64,000 nt of DNA from Streptomyces sp. NBC_00236 (GTDB taxonomy: Bacteria > Actinomycetota > Actinomycetes > Streptomycetales > Streptomycetaceae): assembly GCF_036195045.1 (NCBI RefSeq), contig NZ_CP108100.1, positions 7,812,001-7,876,000 on the forward strand, in the 5' to 3' direction. Under the pieces are notes generated by a model. That model was not told the origin of the DNA. It ran no database searches and was given only the letters and a program-made list of their open reading frames with translations. Position 1 is the first letter of the stretch; each line of letters opens with the position of its first letter. Shown here piece by piece: positions 28,489 through 37,800 of this stretch. A program made the position numbers and the translations under genes.

Positions 28489-28974
28489 ATGAGTCATCCG
28501 CAGAGTTACGAGATCCTGCTGGTTCCCGCGTTCACCGACGTCAAGGGCACGGCGGACAAGGGAGCCGGGACGAAGGCCTCAATCGCCGGCGATTCCGGTA
28601 CCGGCGACGCGGCCGCCGAGGATCAGGACACGGGGGACACCAGGGACGCGAAGGACAAGAAGCAGGCGACGGACACGAGGGAGGCGGCGGACGCGCACGA
28701 CGCGGCCGCGGAGGACCGCGAACCCGAGGTCGTGGCGGCGGAGTACTCCGGCAGCCACGCTGCCGGGAGCCCCCGCCCCGGCGCGGCCATCCGCTCGGCG
28801 GTCGTGACCGCCACGGGGGAGACGGGCGAGTCGGGTTACCCGCGGTATGCCGGCGAGGGGATGGTGGCGGACATCGACCCCGCGACGCACACCGTCCAGG
28901 CCCTGCTGATCGACGGATCGGAGCTGGACTACGGGCTGTCGGTCCGCGTCTCGGAGCGCGACACGGACGGCTGA
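28489..28974 (+). CDS. Hypothetical protein with acidic low-complexity insert
   Basis: 161 residues. A short ordered start (SHPQSYEILLVPAF) and a C-terminal part (EGMVADIDPATHTVQALLIDGSELDYGLSVRV) flank about 90 residues rich in Asp, Ala, Glu, Lys and Thr, probably disordered. The C-terminal half looks like a small beta domain. I do not recognise the family. Two ATGs (28483, 28489) are possible; TAGCGT seven bases before the second favours it. The frame ends just before a shared terminator. Confidence 0.55.
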   Translation: MSHPQSYEILLVPAFTDVKGTADKGAGTKASIAGDSGTGDAAAEDQDTGDTRDAKDKKQATDTREAADAHDAAAEDREPEVVAAEYSGSHAAGSPRPGAAIRSAVVTATGETGESGYPRYAGEGMVADIDPATHTVQALLIDGSELDYGLSVRVSERDTDG

Positions 28975-29002
28975 AGCCGCCGGGCTCCCGGCGCGACGAC
29001 GC

Positions 29003-29034
29003 TCAGGGCCCGGCCGTCACCGGCCGGGCCCTGA
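29003..29034. terminator. Bidirectional terminator before the thioredoxin gene end
   Basis: Perfect 14-bp stem TCAGGGCCCGGCCG / CGGCCGGGCCCTGA with loop TCAC, between convergent stops at 28974 and 29060. Confidence 0.9.
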
Positions 29035-29059
29035 CGCCTGCGCGTGCGGGAGGAGCAGC

Positions 29060-29431
29060 CTACTTCTGCTCCTTCTGCTGGTCCTCGATGGACTTGCGGA
29101 CCTCGTCCATGTCCAGCTTCCTGGCCTGACCGATCACGTCCTCCAGGGCCGCCTCCGGCAGCGCGCCCGGCTGCGAGAAGACGGCCACGTTGTCCCGGAC
29201 GATCATCAGCGTCGGGATGGACCGGATCTCGAAGGCCGCCGCCAGCTCCTGCTGCGCCTCGGTGTCGACCTTGGCGAAGACCAGGTCCGCGTGACGCTCG
29301 GACGCCGAGTCGTAGACCGGCGCGAACTGCCGGCACGGGCCGCACCAGGAAGCCCAGAAGTCGATCAGGACGAACTCGTTCTCACTGACGACCTGATCGA
29401 AGTTTTCCTTGGTGAGCTCTACGGTGCTCAT
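29060..29431 (-). CDS. trxC: Thioredoxin with SigR-type promoter
   Basis: 123 residues, complete thioredoxin fold with active site WCGPC (Cys30, Cys33) and the cis-Pro loop SIPTLMIV. It reduces protein disulfides in the cytoplasm. A Lys/Glu/Gln-rich C-terminal tail (EVRKSIEDQQKEQK) is longer than usual. A SigR consensus promoter lies upstream, and S. coelicolor trxC is a known SigR target; the symbol rests on that and on genomic context. It is divergent from a disulfide-reductase gene. Confidence 0.92.
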   Translation of the reverse strand: MSTVELTKENFDQVVSENEFVLIDFWASWCGPCRQFAPVYDSASERHADLVFAKVDTEAQQELAAAFEIRSIPTLMIVRDNVAVFSQPGALPEAALEDVIGQARKLDMDEVRKSIEDQQKEQK

Positions 29432-29474
29432 GTTCTGCTACCTCTTCCTGTGCCCGTATCGACGTGTCCGGGAC

Positions 29475-29500
29475 AACGGTGCCTGTGCTTGCGCTATTCC
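29475..29500 (-). promoter_or_regulatory. SigR (thiol-stress sigma factor) promoter of thioredoxin
   Basis: On the minus strand GGAAT (29496-29500), 18 bp, then GTT (29475-29477): an exact match to the SigR consensus GGAAT-N18-GTT. It leaves a 5' leader of about 35-40 bases before the ATG at 29431. Confidence 0.8.
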
Positions 29501-29546
29501 GCCTGCCCATGTGGCCGCCGCGCACACCCATGACCAGAATGGGCCC

Positions 29547-30992
29547 ATGACACAAGCTGTGGAGCCTGTCGCGTACGACGTCGTGGTCATCGGCGCGGGT
29601 CCGGTGGGTGAGAACGTGGCCGACCGCGCCCGGGCCGCCGGGCTGAGCGCCGCGATCGTGGAATCCGAGCTCATCGGCGGCGAGTGCTCGTACTGGGCCT
29701 GTATGCCGAGCAAGGCCCTGCTGCGCCCCGTCGTCGCCCGCGCGGACGCCCGCCGCGTCCCGGGCCTCGCCGCAGCCGTCCAGGGCCCGCTCGACACCGC
29801 CGCCGTGCTCGCGCACCGCGACACGTACGCCTCGCACTGGAAGGACGACGGCCAGGCCGCCTGGCTCGAGGGGATCGGAGTCGACATCCACCGGGGCCAC
29901 GGCCGGCTGACGGGGCCGAAGGCGGTCTCCGTCACGGCGCCCGACGGAACGGAGCGCCGGCTCACGGCCCGGCACGCGGTGGCCGTGTGCACGGGCAGCA
30001 GGGCCGTCGTTCCCGACCTGCCGGGCATCGACGGCGCCCGCCCCTGGACCAGCCGGGAGGCGACGAGCGCCAAGGAGGTACCCCGTCGCCTCGTCGTCGT
30101 GGGCGGGGGAGTGGTCGGCGTGGAGATGGCCACCGTCTGGGGCGCCCTGGGAGCCGACATCACCCTGCTGGTCCGCGGCAAGGGGCTGCTGCCCCGCATG
30201 GAGCCGTTCGCCGGCGAGCTCGTCGCCGAAGCGCTGACCGAGGCGGAAGCCGACATCCGTACGGGCGTCTCGGCCACGTCCGTACGGCGCTCCGCACCGG
30301 ACGGACCGGTCACCGTCGCACTGGACAACGGCGAAGAGATCGAGGCGGACGAAATCCTCTTCGCCACCGGTCGCGCCCCGCGCACCGACGACCTGGGCCT
30401 GGAGACGGTCGGCCTGGAGCCGGGCTCCTGGCTCACCGTCGACGACAGTTGCCAGGTCGAGGGCACCCCCTGGCTCTACGCCGTCGGCGACGTCAACCAC
30501 CGCGCGCTCCTGACCCACCAGGGCAAGTACCAGGCCCGCATCGCCGGAGCGGCCATCGCCGCGCGCGCCCAGGGCGTCCCGATCCTGGAGACGGACCGCT
30601 GGGGCGCCCACGCGGCCACCGCCGATCACGCGGCCGTGCCCCAGGTCGTCTTCACCGACCCGGAGGCCGCCTCGGTGGGCCTCACCCTCGCCGAGGCGGA
30701 ACAGGCCGGCCACCGGGTCCGGGCCGTCGACTACGACCTCGCCTCGGTCGCAGGCTCCGGTCTGTACGCGGACGGCTACCGCGGCCGGGCGCGCATGATC
30801 GTCGACCTGGACCGGGAGGTCCTGCTGGGGGTCACCTTCGTCGGCCCGGGCATCGGTGAACTGCTGCACTCGGCGACGGTCGCGGTCGCGGGAGAGGTCC
30901 CCCTCGACCGCCTCTGGCACGCGGTGCCCGCATACCCGACGATCAGCGAGATCTGGCTCCGCCTGCTGGAGACGTACCGGGACGGGGGATGA
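29547..30992 (+). CDS. Class I pyridine nucleotide-disulfide oxidoreductase
   Basis: 481 residues. FAD motif VVVIGAGPVGENVADRA, redox-active GGECSYWACMPSK (Cys47, Cys52), NAD(P) motif VVVGGGVVGVEMATVWGALG and FAD motif LYAVGDVN are all present. The dimerisation domain ends in HAVPAYPTISEIWLR. Where lipoamide dehydrogenase has HPTxxE with the catalytic His, this protein has YPTISE, so it is unlikely to be a standard lipoamide dehydrogenase. Mercuric-reductase-like and other disulfide reductases differ similarly. The natural substrate is unknown. It is divergent from the thioredoxin gene. Confidence 0.88.
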   Translation: MTQAVEPVAYDVVVIGAGPVGENVADRARAAGLSAAIVESELIGGECSYWACMPSKALLRPVVARADARRVPGLAAAVQGPLDTAAVLAHRDTYASHWKDDGQAAWLEGIGVDIHRGHGRLTGPKAVSVTAPDGTERRLTARHAVAVCTGSRAVVPDLPGIDGARPWTSREATSAKEVPRRLVVVGGGVVGVEMATVWGALGADITLLVRGKGLLPRMEPFAGELVAEALTEAEADIRTGVSATSVRRSAPDGPVTVALDNGEEIEADEILFATGRAPRTDDLGLETVGLEPGSWLTVDDSCQVEGTPWLYAVGDVNHRALLTHQGKYQARIAGAAIAARAQGVPILETDRWGAHAATADHAAVPQVVFTDPEAASVGLTLAEAEQAGHRVRAVDYDLASVAGSGLYADGYRGRARMIVDLDREVLLGVTFVGPGIGELLHSATVAVAGEVPLDRLWHAVPAYPTISEIWLRLLETYRDGG

Positions 30993-31309
30993 ACCACGTA
31001 CGGCCGCCCCGTACGCGGTTCGCGCCCGGGTGCCCGTCGGGACCGGCGCATCCGTCGGCAGGCCCGCGATCGTGGACCGGCCCGGAAGATCCTCCGGCGG
31101 GGACGCACGGCATGGCGGACCACCTGAATGCGTAAGCCGTTCGCGTGGCGCCGCGGTTGAGCCGGCCGGAGGATGCCGCTGCGCCGAACGGTCCAACAGT
31201 GGCCCGGCGGAGGCGCCGCCGGGTTCGGCCGGTGGTTGCCTGAACCCCGCCGGCCCGCCGGCCGGAAACCGGCCGTACCGGAGCGGGCCAGCGAGGAGAC
31301 AGAGACGCC
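30993..31309. other. 317-bp intergenic region
   Basis: No convincing gene. It holds the 3' spacer of the oxidoreductase and the promoter region of the SDR gene, including a short repeat around GCCGGCCGGAAACCGGCC. Confidence 0.4.
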
Positions 31310-32152
31310 ATGGATTCCCACGTCGAGGCAGCGCAGGCGGGTGCTCTGCCGGCCGGCCTGCTGAAGCGCCAGACCGCACTGGTGACGGGCGCCAACTCAG
31401 GCATCGGCAGGGCCACCGCCATCGGACTCGGCCGGGCCGGGGCCGATGTGGTGGTCAACTACGTGAGTGGCCGTGAGGCCGCCGAGGACGTGGTCCGGGA
31501 AATCTCCTCGTTCGGTGTCCGCGCGGTGGCCCACGAGGCCGATGTGTCGCAGGAGACCCAGGTGGCCGCGATGGTGGATCGCACGGTCCAGGACTTCGGG
31601 ACCCTCGACATCCTCGTCGCCAATGCCGGTATGCAACGCGATGCCAGGTTCACCGAGATGACGCTCGCCCAGTGGCAGAAGGTGCTCGACGTCAACCTCA
31701 CGGGCCAGTTCCTGTGCGCTCGTGAGGCGACCAAGGAGTTCCGCCGGCGCGGAGTGGTCCCCGAGGTGTCCCGGGCGGCCGGGAAGATCATTTGCATGAG
31801 CTCGGTGCACCAGGTCATCCCCTGGGCGGGACACGTGAACTACGCCTCTTCCAAGGGAGGCGTGGAAATGATGATGCAGACCCTGGCACAGGAGCTCGCA
31901 CCCGAGAAGATCCGGGTCAACGCGGTCGCCCCCGGGGCGATCAGGACCCCCATCAACCGCAGTGCCTGGGAGACGCCGGCCGCCCGGGAGGACCTCCTGC
32001 GCCTGATCCCCTACGACCGGATTGGGGACCCCGAGGACATCGCCCAAGCCGTCGTCCTGCTCGCGTCCGACCTCATGGACTACGTCGTGGGGACGACGCT
32101 CTACGTCGACGGCGGGATGACGCTCTTCCCCGGGTTCGCCACCGGCGGCTGA
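31310..32152 (+). CDS. Short-chain dehydrogenase, glucose 1-dehydrogenase-like
   Basis: 280 residues, classical SDR. The nucleotide motif TGANSGIGRAT, NAG (VANAGMQ), catalytic Ser in MSSVHQV, and YASSK with Tyr and Lys are intact. The C-terminal GTTLYVDGGMTLFPGF matches glucose 1-dehydrogenase-like members. About 17 extra N-terminal residues precede the Rossmann fold. GAGGAG lies upstream of the ATG. No operon partner indicates the substrate. Confidence 0.88.
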   Translation: MDSHVEAAQAGALPAGLLKRQTALVTGANSGIGRATAIGLGRAGADVVVNYVSGREAAEDVVREISSFGVRAVAHEADVSQETQVAAMVDRTVQDFGTLDILVANAGMQRDARFTEMTLAQWQKVLDVNLTGQFLCAREATKEFRRRGVVPEVSRAAGKIICMSSVHQVIPWAGHVNYASSKGGVEMMMQTLAQELAPEKIRVNAVAPGAIRTPINRSAWETPAAREDLLRLIPYDRIGDPEDIAQAVVLLASDLMDYVVGTTLYVDGGMTLFPGFATGG

Positions 32153-32366
32153 GCTTCGCGGGTCCAGGACCGCGCAGGCCCATGCGGACATGCGGCTGGA
32201 GCCCGTCACCGAAAGGCGCCGGGTGACGCCCGGAGAAGGCGACAGCGTGGTGCCGCTGACGACGTCCTGAGCGTGGTCCGGACCCCCGGCCTGATCTTCC
32301 CCGGCTCCAGCGGAATCTGACACATCGCGCAGCCGGACGACCGGTGTCGCGAGGGAGGTATGCCCC

Positions 32367-33659
32367 GTGCGGATCAGAATGTCCTGGGCCGCCGTGTTCA
32401 GGCTGCGGCAGTATGTGAAGGCAAGCCTGTGGATCATGCCGTTGTTCGGCCTCGTGGTGGGAGTCCTGCTGGCCCAATGGGCCGTCACCGCGGACAGTTC
32501 CCACTGGCCACCGAGCGGCTGGCGCTATTCGGCGACCACGGCGAGCGGAGTGCTGAGCGCCATCGTCGGAGCGATGATCGCGCTGCTGGGATTCGTCGTC
32601 ACCATCGGTGTTCTCGTCATTCAGCAGGCCACCGGCACACTGTCCCCCAGGTACATGCGGCTCTGGTACCGGGACCGGCTCCAGAAGACCGTGCTGGCCA
32701 CCTTCACCGGCACGTTCGCGTTCGCCTTCTCCCTGCTGCGCAGCATCGAGACGCGTTCGGTCCCTGACCTCGGGGTCACGCTCGCCGGTGGCGCCGTGGC
32801 GGTCAGCCTGTTGCTGCTGCTCGTCTATCTCAACCGCTTCACACACAACCTCAGGCCCGTCGCCATCGCCGACCTCGTCGGACGCATGGGCGAGGACGTG
32901 TTCGAGCAGGCGGCCGGGAAGGCCAAGGCCTCGGCCCCGCATCCCGGCGAGCCTTCCGTGCCGCGCGGACGGACGACCGTCATCCGGGCGGCGGCGGGCG
33001 GAGCCCTCCAGGCCCTTCACACCGCCGGTCTCTCGGCCGTCGCCGCGCGCCACGACTGCGTCTTCACCGTGCCTCACGTGATCGGTGACTACGTTCCCCG
33101 AGGCGCCGTCCTCGTCGAGATCCACGGCGGCACAGCCGTCCCCGACCACCGGCAGGTGACCGGGCTCATCGCGCTCGGTCCCGAGCGGACGATCGAACAG
33201 GACCCGGCCTTCGCCCTCCGGGTGCTCGTCGACATCGCCATCCGCGCCCTGTCGCCCGCAGTCAACGACCCCACCACCGGAGTGCAGGTCCTCAACCACA
33301 TCGATTCGTTCCTCACGGTGGTCGGCCAGTCGCCGCTTCCGGGCCGCTATGCGCTGGCCGGCCAGGACGGCCGGACGCGGCTCGTCCTGCGGGGGAGGGC
33401 ATGGGAGGACTACCTGCAGCTCGCCGTTTCGGAGATCCGTGACTACGGGTCGACGTCGCTGCAGATCTGCCGCCGGCTGCGCGCCCTCCTGCACGGGCTG
33501 CTCGACAACCTTCCGCCCGTCCAGCATCCGGCAGTCAGGGCCCAGCTGGAGCTCCTGGACGCTGCGGTGGAACGGGCCTTTCCCGACCCCGCCCGCCGCT
33601 CGGTCGCGCAGGTGGCCGACAGCCAGGGGGTGGGCGGCCGGTCCGGGCCGGGCCGTTAG
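32367..33659 (+). CDS. DUF2254 membrane protein
   Basis: 430 residues. Four membrane helices in the first 170 residues (near 20-38, 58-82, 108-124, 133-152) are followed by a soluble C-terminal region containing HDCVFTVPHVIGDYVPRGAVLVEIHG and ALSPAVNDPTTGVQVLNHI. This fits the DUF2254 predicted membrane family; function unknown. The GTG start follows GGGAGG, nine bases away. The DPTTxxQ segment is the best-conserved part of the family and is intact. Confidence 0.88.
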   Translation: MRIRMSWAAVFRLRQYVKASLWIMPLFGLVVGVLLAQWAVTADSSHWPPSGWRYSATTASGVLSAIVGAMIALLGFVVTIGVLVIQQATGTLSPRYMRLWYRDRLQKTVLATFTGTFAFAFSLLRSIETRSVPDLGVTLAGGAVAVSLLLLLVYLNRFTHNLRPVAIADLVGRMGEDVFEQAAGKAKASAPHPGEPSVPRGRTTVIRAAAGGALQALHTAGLSAVAARHDCVFTVPHVIGDYVPRGAVLVEIHGGTAVPDHRQVTGLIALGPERTIEQDPAFALRVLVDIAIRALSPAVNDPTTGVQVLNHIDSFLTVVGQSPLPGRYALAGQDGRTRLVLRGRAWEDYLQLAVSEIRDYGSTSLQICRRLRALLHGLLDNLPPVQHPAVRAQLELLDAAVERAFPDPARRSVAQVADSQGVGGRSGPGR

Positions 33660-33705
33660 ACGGAGTCCTCCGGGAGCCCGGACGCACCGCATGCCGCACG
33701 ACCGC

Positions 33706-34698
33706 TCAGTGTGCCTCGACCCAGCCGTGCCGGACGGCATGACCGCCGAGCTGCATCCGGGTCCGGACTCCGGCGAGGTCCATGAGGCGTCGCAGCCGCC
33801 GGTGCAGTGTGCGCGGTGAAAGACCGAGCTGAGCCGCGGCCGTCGGATCGGTCAGACCGGCCAGCAGCAGAGCGAGGATCTTCCGGTCCAGGTCGGTCGG
33901 ACCCTCCGCACCGATGGCGACGGTGGGCTCGGTGCCCGCGCCGATGCCCGACAGTTCGAGTGGATGGGCGGCGCGCCACACCGATTCGAACAGCGCGTCC
34001 AGGGCATCCAGCAGGCCGCTTCGGTGCAGCAGCACGGCTCCGGGATCCCCGGCCGGTGTGACCGCGAGCGGGACCAGGCCGAGGTCGGCATCGGCCAGCA
34101 CGAGTTTCATCGGCAGCTCGTCGGCGACCCGCAGCTGCACGCCGTTGCGCATCGATTCGACGGCATCGGCGATGATCCCCGGCTCGGCCAGTACGGCCCG
34201 GTCCAGTACCGCCCGGAAGTGGACGCCGCGGTTGATGGCCATGGGTTCCGCGGAGTTCTCGCCGGGCGGCACGGCGACGAAGGGCGCGGTGATGAAGGAG
34301 CGGACCTGCGTCCGGGCGGCCTGCTGCACCTGGAGGAAGCGATGCCGGATCGCGTCGACGCCTGTGATGACCTCGATCAGATCGCTGATGCTGCTCCCGG
34401 TCATCGCCGCCCGGTGTTCCTCGGCGAACGTGACCAACGCCTGTTCGGCCATGCGCAGCCCGTCCCGGCGCTGGCTGATGAGAGCGCCGAGCGCCATGGC
34501 GGGCGGGGCGGCGGTGAACCGCCCGTCCGCCGACCTGATCACCAGCCCCCATTCGACCAGACGGTCCAGGGCCGTGCCGGTGTGGGCCCGCGGCACGCCG
34601 AGCTGATCCGACAGCAGGGTCGCGGTGGAGTCCGGCCGGCCGAGCAGCTCGCGATAGACACGCTCATCATCGGGCTCCAGGCCCAGGACATCCAGCAT
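33706..34698 (-). CDS. TrmB/LuxR-type two-HTH transcriptional regulator
   Basis: 330 residues. An N-terminal winged helix of TrmB type (YRELLGRPDSTATLLSDQLGVPRAHTGTALDRLVEWGLV, 15-53) leads through a ligand-like middle region to a C-terminal LuxR HTH (LLLAGLTDPTAAAQLGLSPRTLHRRLRRLMDLAG). Regulators of this layout are widespread in Streptomyces and often sit beside a large subtilase gene, as here. The start at 34698 gives the normal N-terminus. It lies downstream of the subtilase terminator, so it is transcribed separately. Confidence 0.88.
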   Translation of the reverse strand: MLDVLGLEPDDERVYRELLGRPDSTATLLSDQLGVPRAHTGTALDRLVEWGLVIRSADGRFTAAPPAMALGALISQRRDGLRMAEQALVTFAEEHRAAMTGSSISDLIEVITGVDAIRHRFLQVQQAARTQVRSFITAPFVAVPPGENSAEPMAINRGVHFRAVLDRAVLAEPGIIADAVESMRNGVQLRVADELPMKLVLADADLGLVPLAVTPAGDPGAVLLHRSGLLDALDALFESVWRAAHPLELSGIGAGTEPTVAIGAEGPTDLDRKILALLLAGLTDPTAAAQLGLSPRTLHRRLRRLMDLAGVRTRMQLGGHAVRHGWVEAH

Positions 34699-34794
34699 CG
34701 GCGACCGACTCTCTTCCGCTTGCCGCAGCGGAGAGAGTATGCGCCATGGCGGCAGACTCTGAATAGTCGCTGGTGGGAGCAGGTATGACGGGAA

Positions 34795-34824
34795 GGGCCC
34801 CGGGGAGTCGCCTCCCCGGGGCCC
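34795..34824. terminator. Subtilase gene terminator
   Basis: Perfect 13-bp stem GGGCCCCGGGGAG / CTCCCCGGGGCCC with a 4-nt loop, just past the minus-strand stop at 34836. Confidence 0.85.
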
Positions 34825-34835
34825 GTCGGTGTGGG

Positions 34836-37800
34836 TCATCGCAGGCCGTACGCCCGGATGATCTCGTTCTTGACGCTGTAGCCGCTGTCCGTCGCGGCGC
34901 TCGCGCGGACCGACACGAAGCCGCCGGGCTTCTTCGCGGTCCGGAACGACCCGGTCCAGGAACCACCGGCACGCTGGGCGAGGGTCACCTTCTGCCAGGT
35001 GGCGCCGTCGTCGTACGACACGTCCAGCTTCACCGTGACGACCTTGCCCGGCACGGTGCCGGAGTCCATCGACACCGGCTTGAGCGTGATCCGCTGGGTG
35101 GCGTCGGCCCTGACGTCGCCGTGCAGGTCGGACTCCAGCGCGTAGTCCAGGTTCAGCACCGAGAACCGCTCGAAGAACTCGGACTCGACGGTGTCGGACA
35201 CGAAGGTCCATTCGGTGTGGGTGCGCGTCGACAGCCGGAAGGCGTCACCGGGCCGCTCCACATCGAGGACGGTGCGGTAGGGCAGCTTGCCCGCAGGCAC
35301 CTCCACCCACTGCATGTCGCCGCTGACCGGGTTGTCGTGGATCAGTTCGTCGCCCTGGAACACCTGGAGGTGGGACGGCGTCTCACCCCACGGCAGATAG
35401 CCGCCCAGCCGCATGTTGTCGCTCGCGGAGGCCCAGGCCTGCACGTTCCACGTCATGTAGTTCTGCCAACGGGAGTTGTACACACCGAACGACTCACCCT
35501 GGCCGGGGCGGGTCGCCGGAGCGAACCAGTCCAGCCGGCTGGTGCTGCCCCTGGCGTACGTGTTGTCGCCCGACACCATCGACCACGGCAGCGCCGTTTC
35601 GACTCCCTGCGTGTGGAACTCCCTCCAGACCTGACCCGGCGTCACCCACTCGGTGCGCGTGCCCGGGTGCCACTCGCGCTCGGGGAAGTTGAACGACGGG
35701 CTGAGGGTGAAGTCGGACCGGTAGCCTTCGGCACTTCCGCCGTCCGCGGCCGAGTAGTAGCGGGCGTCGATCCGGGCGAGGTCGTGCTCGGTCGGCTTGT
35801 AGACCAGCGCCCGGTCCGGCACCCGGCCGGGGTAGTCCCGGGTCAGGTCGTAGACGAACGGTGTGAACTCCGTCTGCTTCATGGTCAGCTTCAGGATGCC
35901 GGCCCTGGCCATCGCGACGAGGGCCTTGCCCGCGTCGCGATGCACGGTGGCGACCGGAATGGCCGACTCGCCGACGTACTCCATCAGGGCGCCTGCCCCG
36001 TCGTTGACCACGATCAGCGCCTTCGCGCCGGCCGCGACCGCGGCGTCGGTCCGCTCCTGCGGCGAGACCTCGTCGCTGCGCCCGATGACGACGAGCTTGC
36101 CCTTGGCGCGCGTCTTCTCGTAGGCGGCGGCAGAGCCGTCGCCCGCGTAGACGGCGTCCAGCCGGTCCGTGGCCGTACCCAGGGCGCTGCCCGCCTGCAC
36201 CAGTGCCTCGAAGCGGAGCCGGCCGCCCGGCGTGCTCAGGCTGAGCGGCGGCTCGCCCTTGCGCCAGCGGGTGATCAGCATGAACTCGCCCTGCGTCATC
36301 GCCTCCGTCGGTGCCACGTAGACGTCGTCGTACGTCGGCGGCAGCACGTACGCACCGCGGTAGTCCATGAACGGGTCGAAGCCCTTGTAGTGGATGTTGA
36401 AGTCGACCTTGCGCTGGCGGTCCTCGGAACGCTGCGGAGCCTCCGTCTCCAGCAGGTGTGCCCGGCTCGCGTCGAGCACCACGTCGGCCGGGCCGTCCTT
36501 GAGCACGGTCTCCGGGTCGACCAGCACGGCCAGACCCGAGCGGTCCGGCTTCTGGCCGGCCACGTCGACGTACGCCCCGACGGAGTACAGGCCCGGCGCC
36601 ATGCGCATCGTGGTCGAGCCCTCGACGTAGACGTTCCACGGCCAGGAGTCGCCGGCCAGGTTGACCGTGACCCAGCCTGCGGCCGGCTTGCCGTCCCGGC
36701 CGACCAGCTTGATGTTCAGGTCGTAGCGCTCCTCCTCCTTGAGCAGAGCCACGGAGGTCCGGGTCACCTGCTTTCCGGTGGCGGCGTCGGTCCCCGTCAC
36801 GTAGCCGACGTGGCGGCCTGCCGAGGCGGCCCGCGGGTCACCGGTCACGGGGATCGCGGCGGTGCCGCCCGCCGGGACGGTCACCGCGGTGGCTCCCAGC
36901 GTGAACGGGCCGCCCGCGTCGGTCAGCGCCAGGTCCAGCGTGACGTCGGCGGAACCCGTGTTGGTGAAGGTCAGGTCCTTCGTGACGGCGACATCGCCCG
37001 GTTCGTGCGGCCAGGTGTAGTTGCCGAAGAAGAGCGATCCGGTGCCACGGACCGTCGTGCGCACGGCGGCGGCCACGTCGACACGGCCGGTGCCCACCTC
37101 GTACGGCGAGTACCCCTCGTCCAGGCCCTTCGCCGTGCTCATCAGGTGTTCCTTGAGCTGCGCGCCGTTCCAGTCAGGATGCTGCTGGGACAGGATCGCC
37201 GCCGCGCCGACGACGTGCGGGGTGGCCATCGACGTGCCGCTGATCGTGCGGTAGAGGCCCTCGCCCCCATCGGTCATCTCCTGCGAGCGGGGCGCGGTGA
37301 TGTCCACGCCGGGCGCCGCGATGTCCGGCTTCATCCCGCCTGAGTACGCCAGGGGGCCGGTGCTGGAGAAGGAAGCGAGCCGGTCCTCCTTGTCCGTGGC
37401 GGCCACCGTCAGCGCGGAGGCGGCGGCGCCCGGGGCGGAGACGGTCTCCGGGCCCGCGTTGCCTGCTGCGATGACGAACAGCGTGCCGTACTGCGCGGAC
37501 AGCGCGTCGACCGTCTGCGACATCGGGTCGCTGCCGTCCGTCGGGTAGGAGTCACCGAGGCTCATGTTGACGACGTCGGCTCCGGACTCGGCGGCCCACT
37601 GCATGCCCGCCATGACCCAGGAGTCCTGGCCGTAGCCCTCCGCGCCGCCGAGCACCTTGCCGACGAACAGGTCGGCGCCGGGGGCGACACCTTTGTTGTC
37701 GCCGCCGGAGGCGGAACCCGAGCCGACGATCGTGCCGGCCACGTGGGTACCGTGGCCGTTGACGTCGGTGACGGTCTCGCCCGGTACGAAGCTGACCGTG

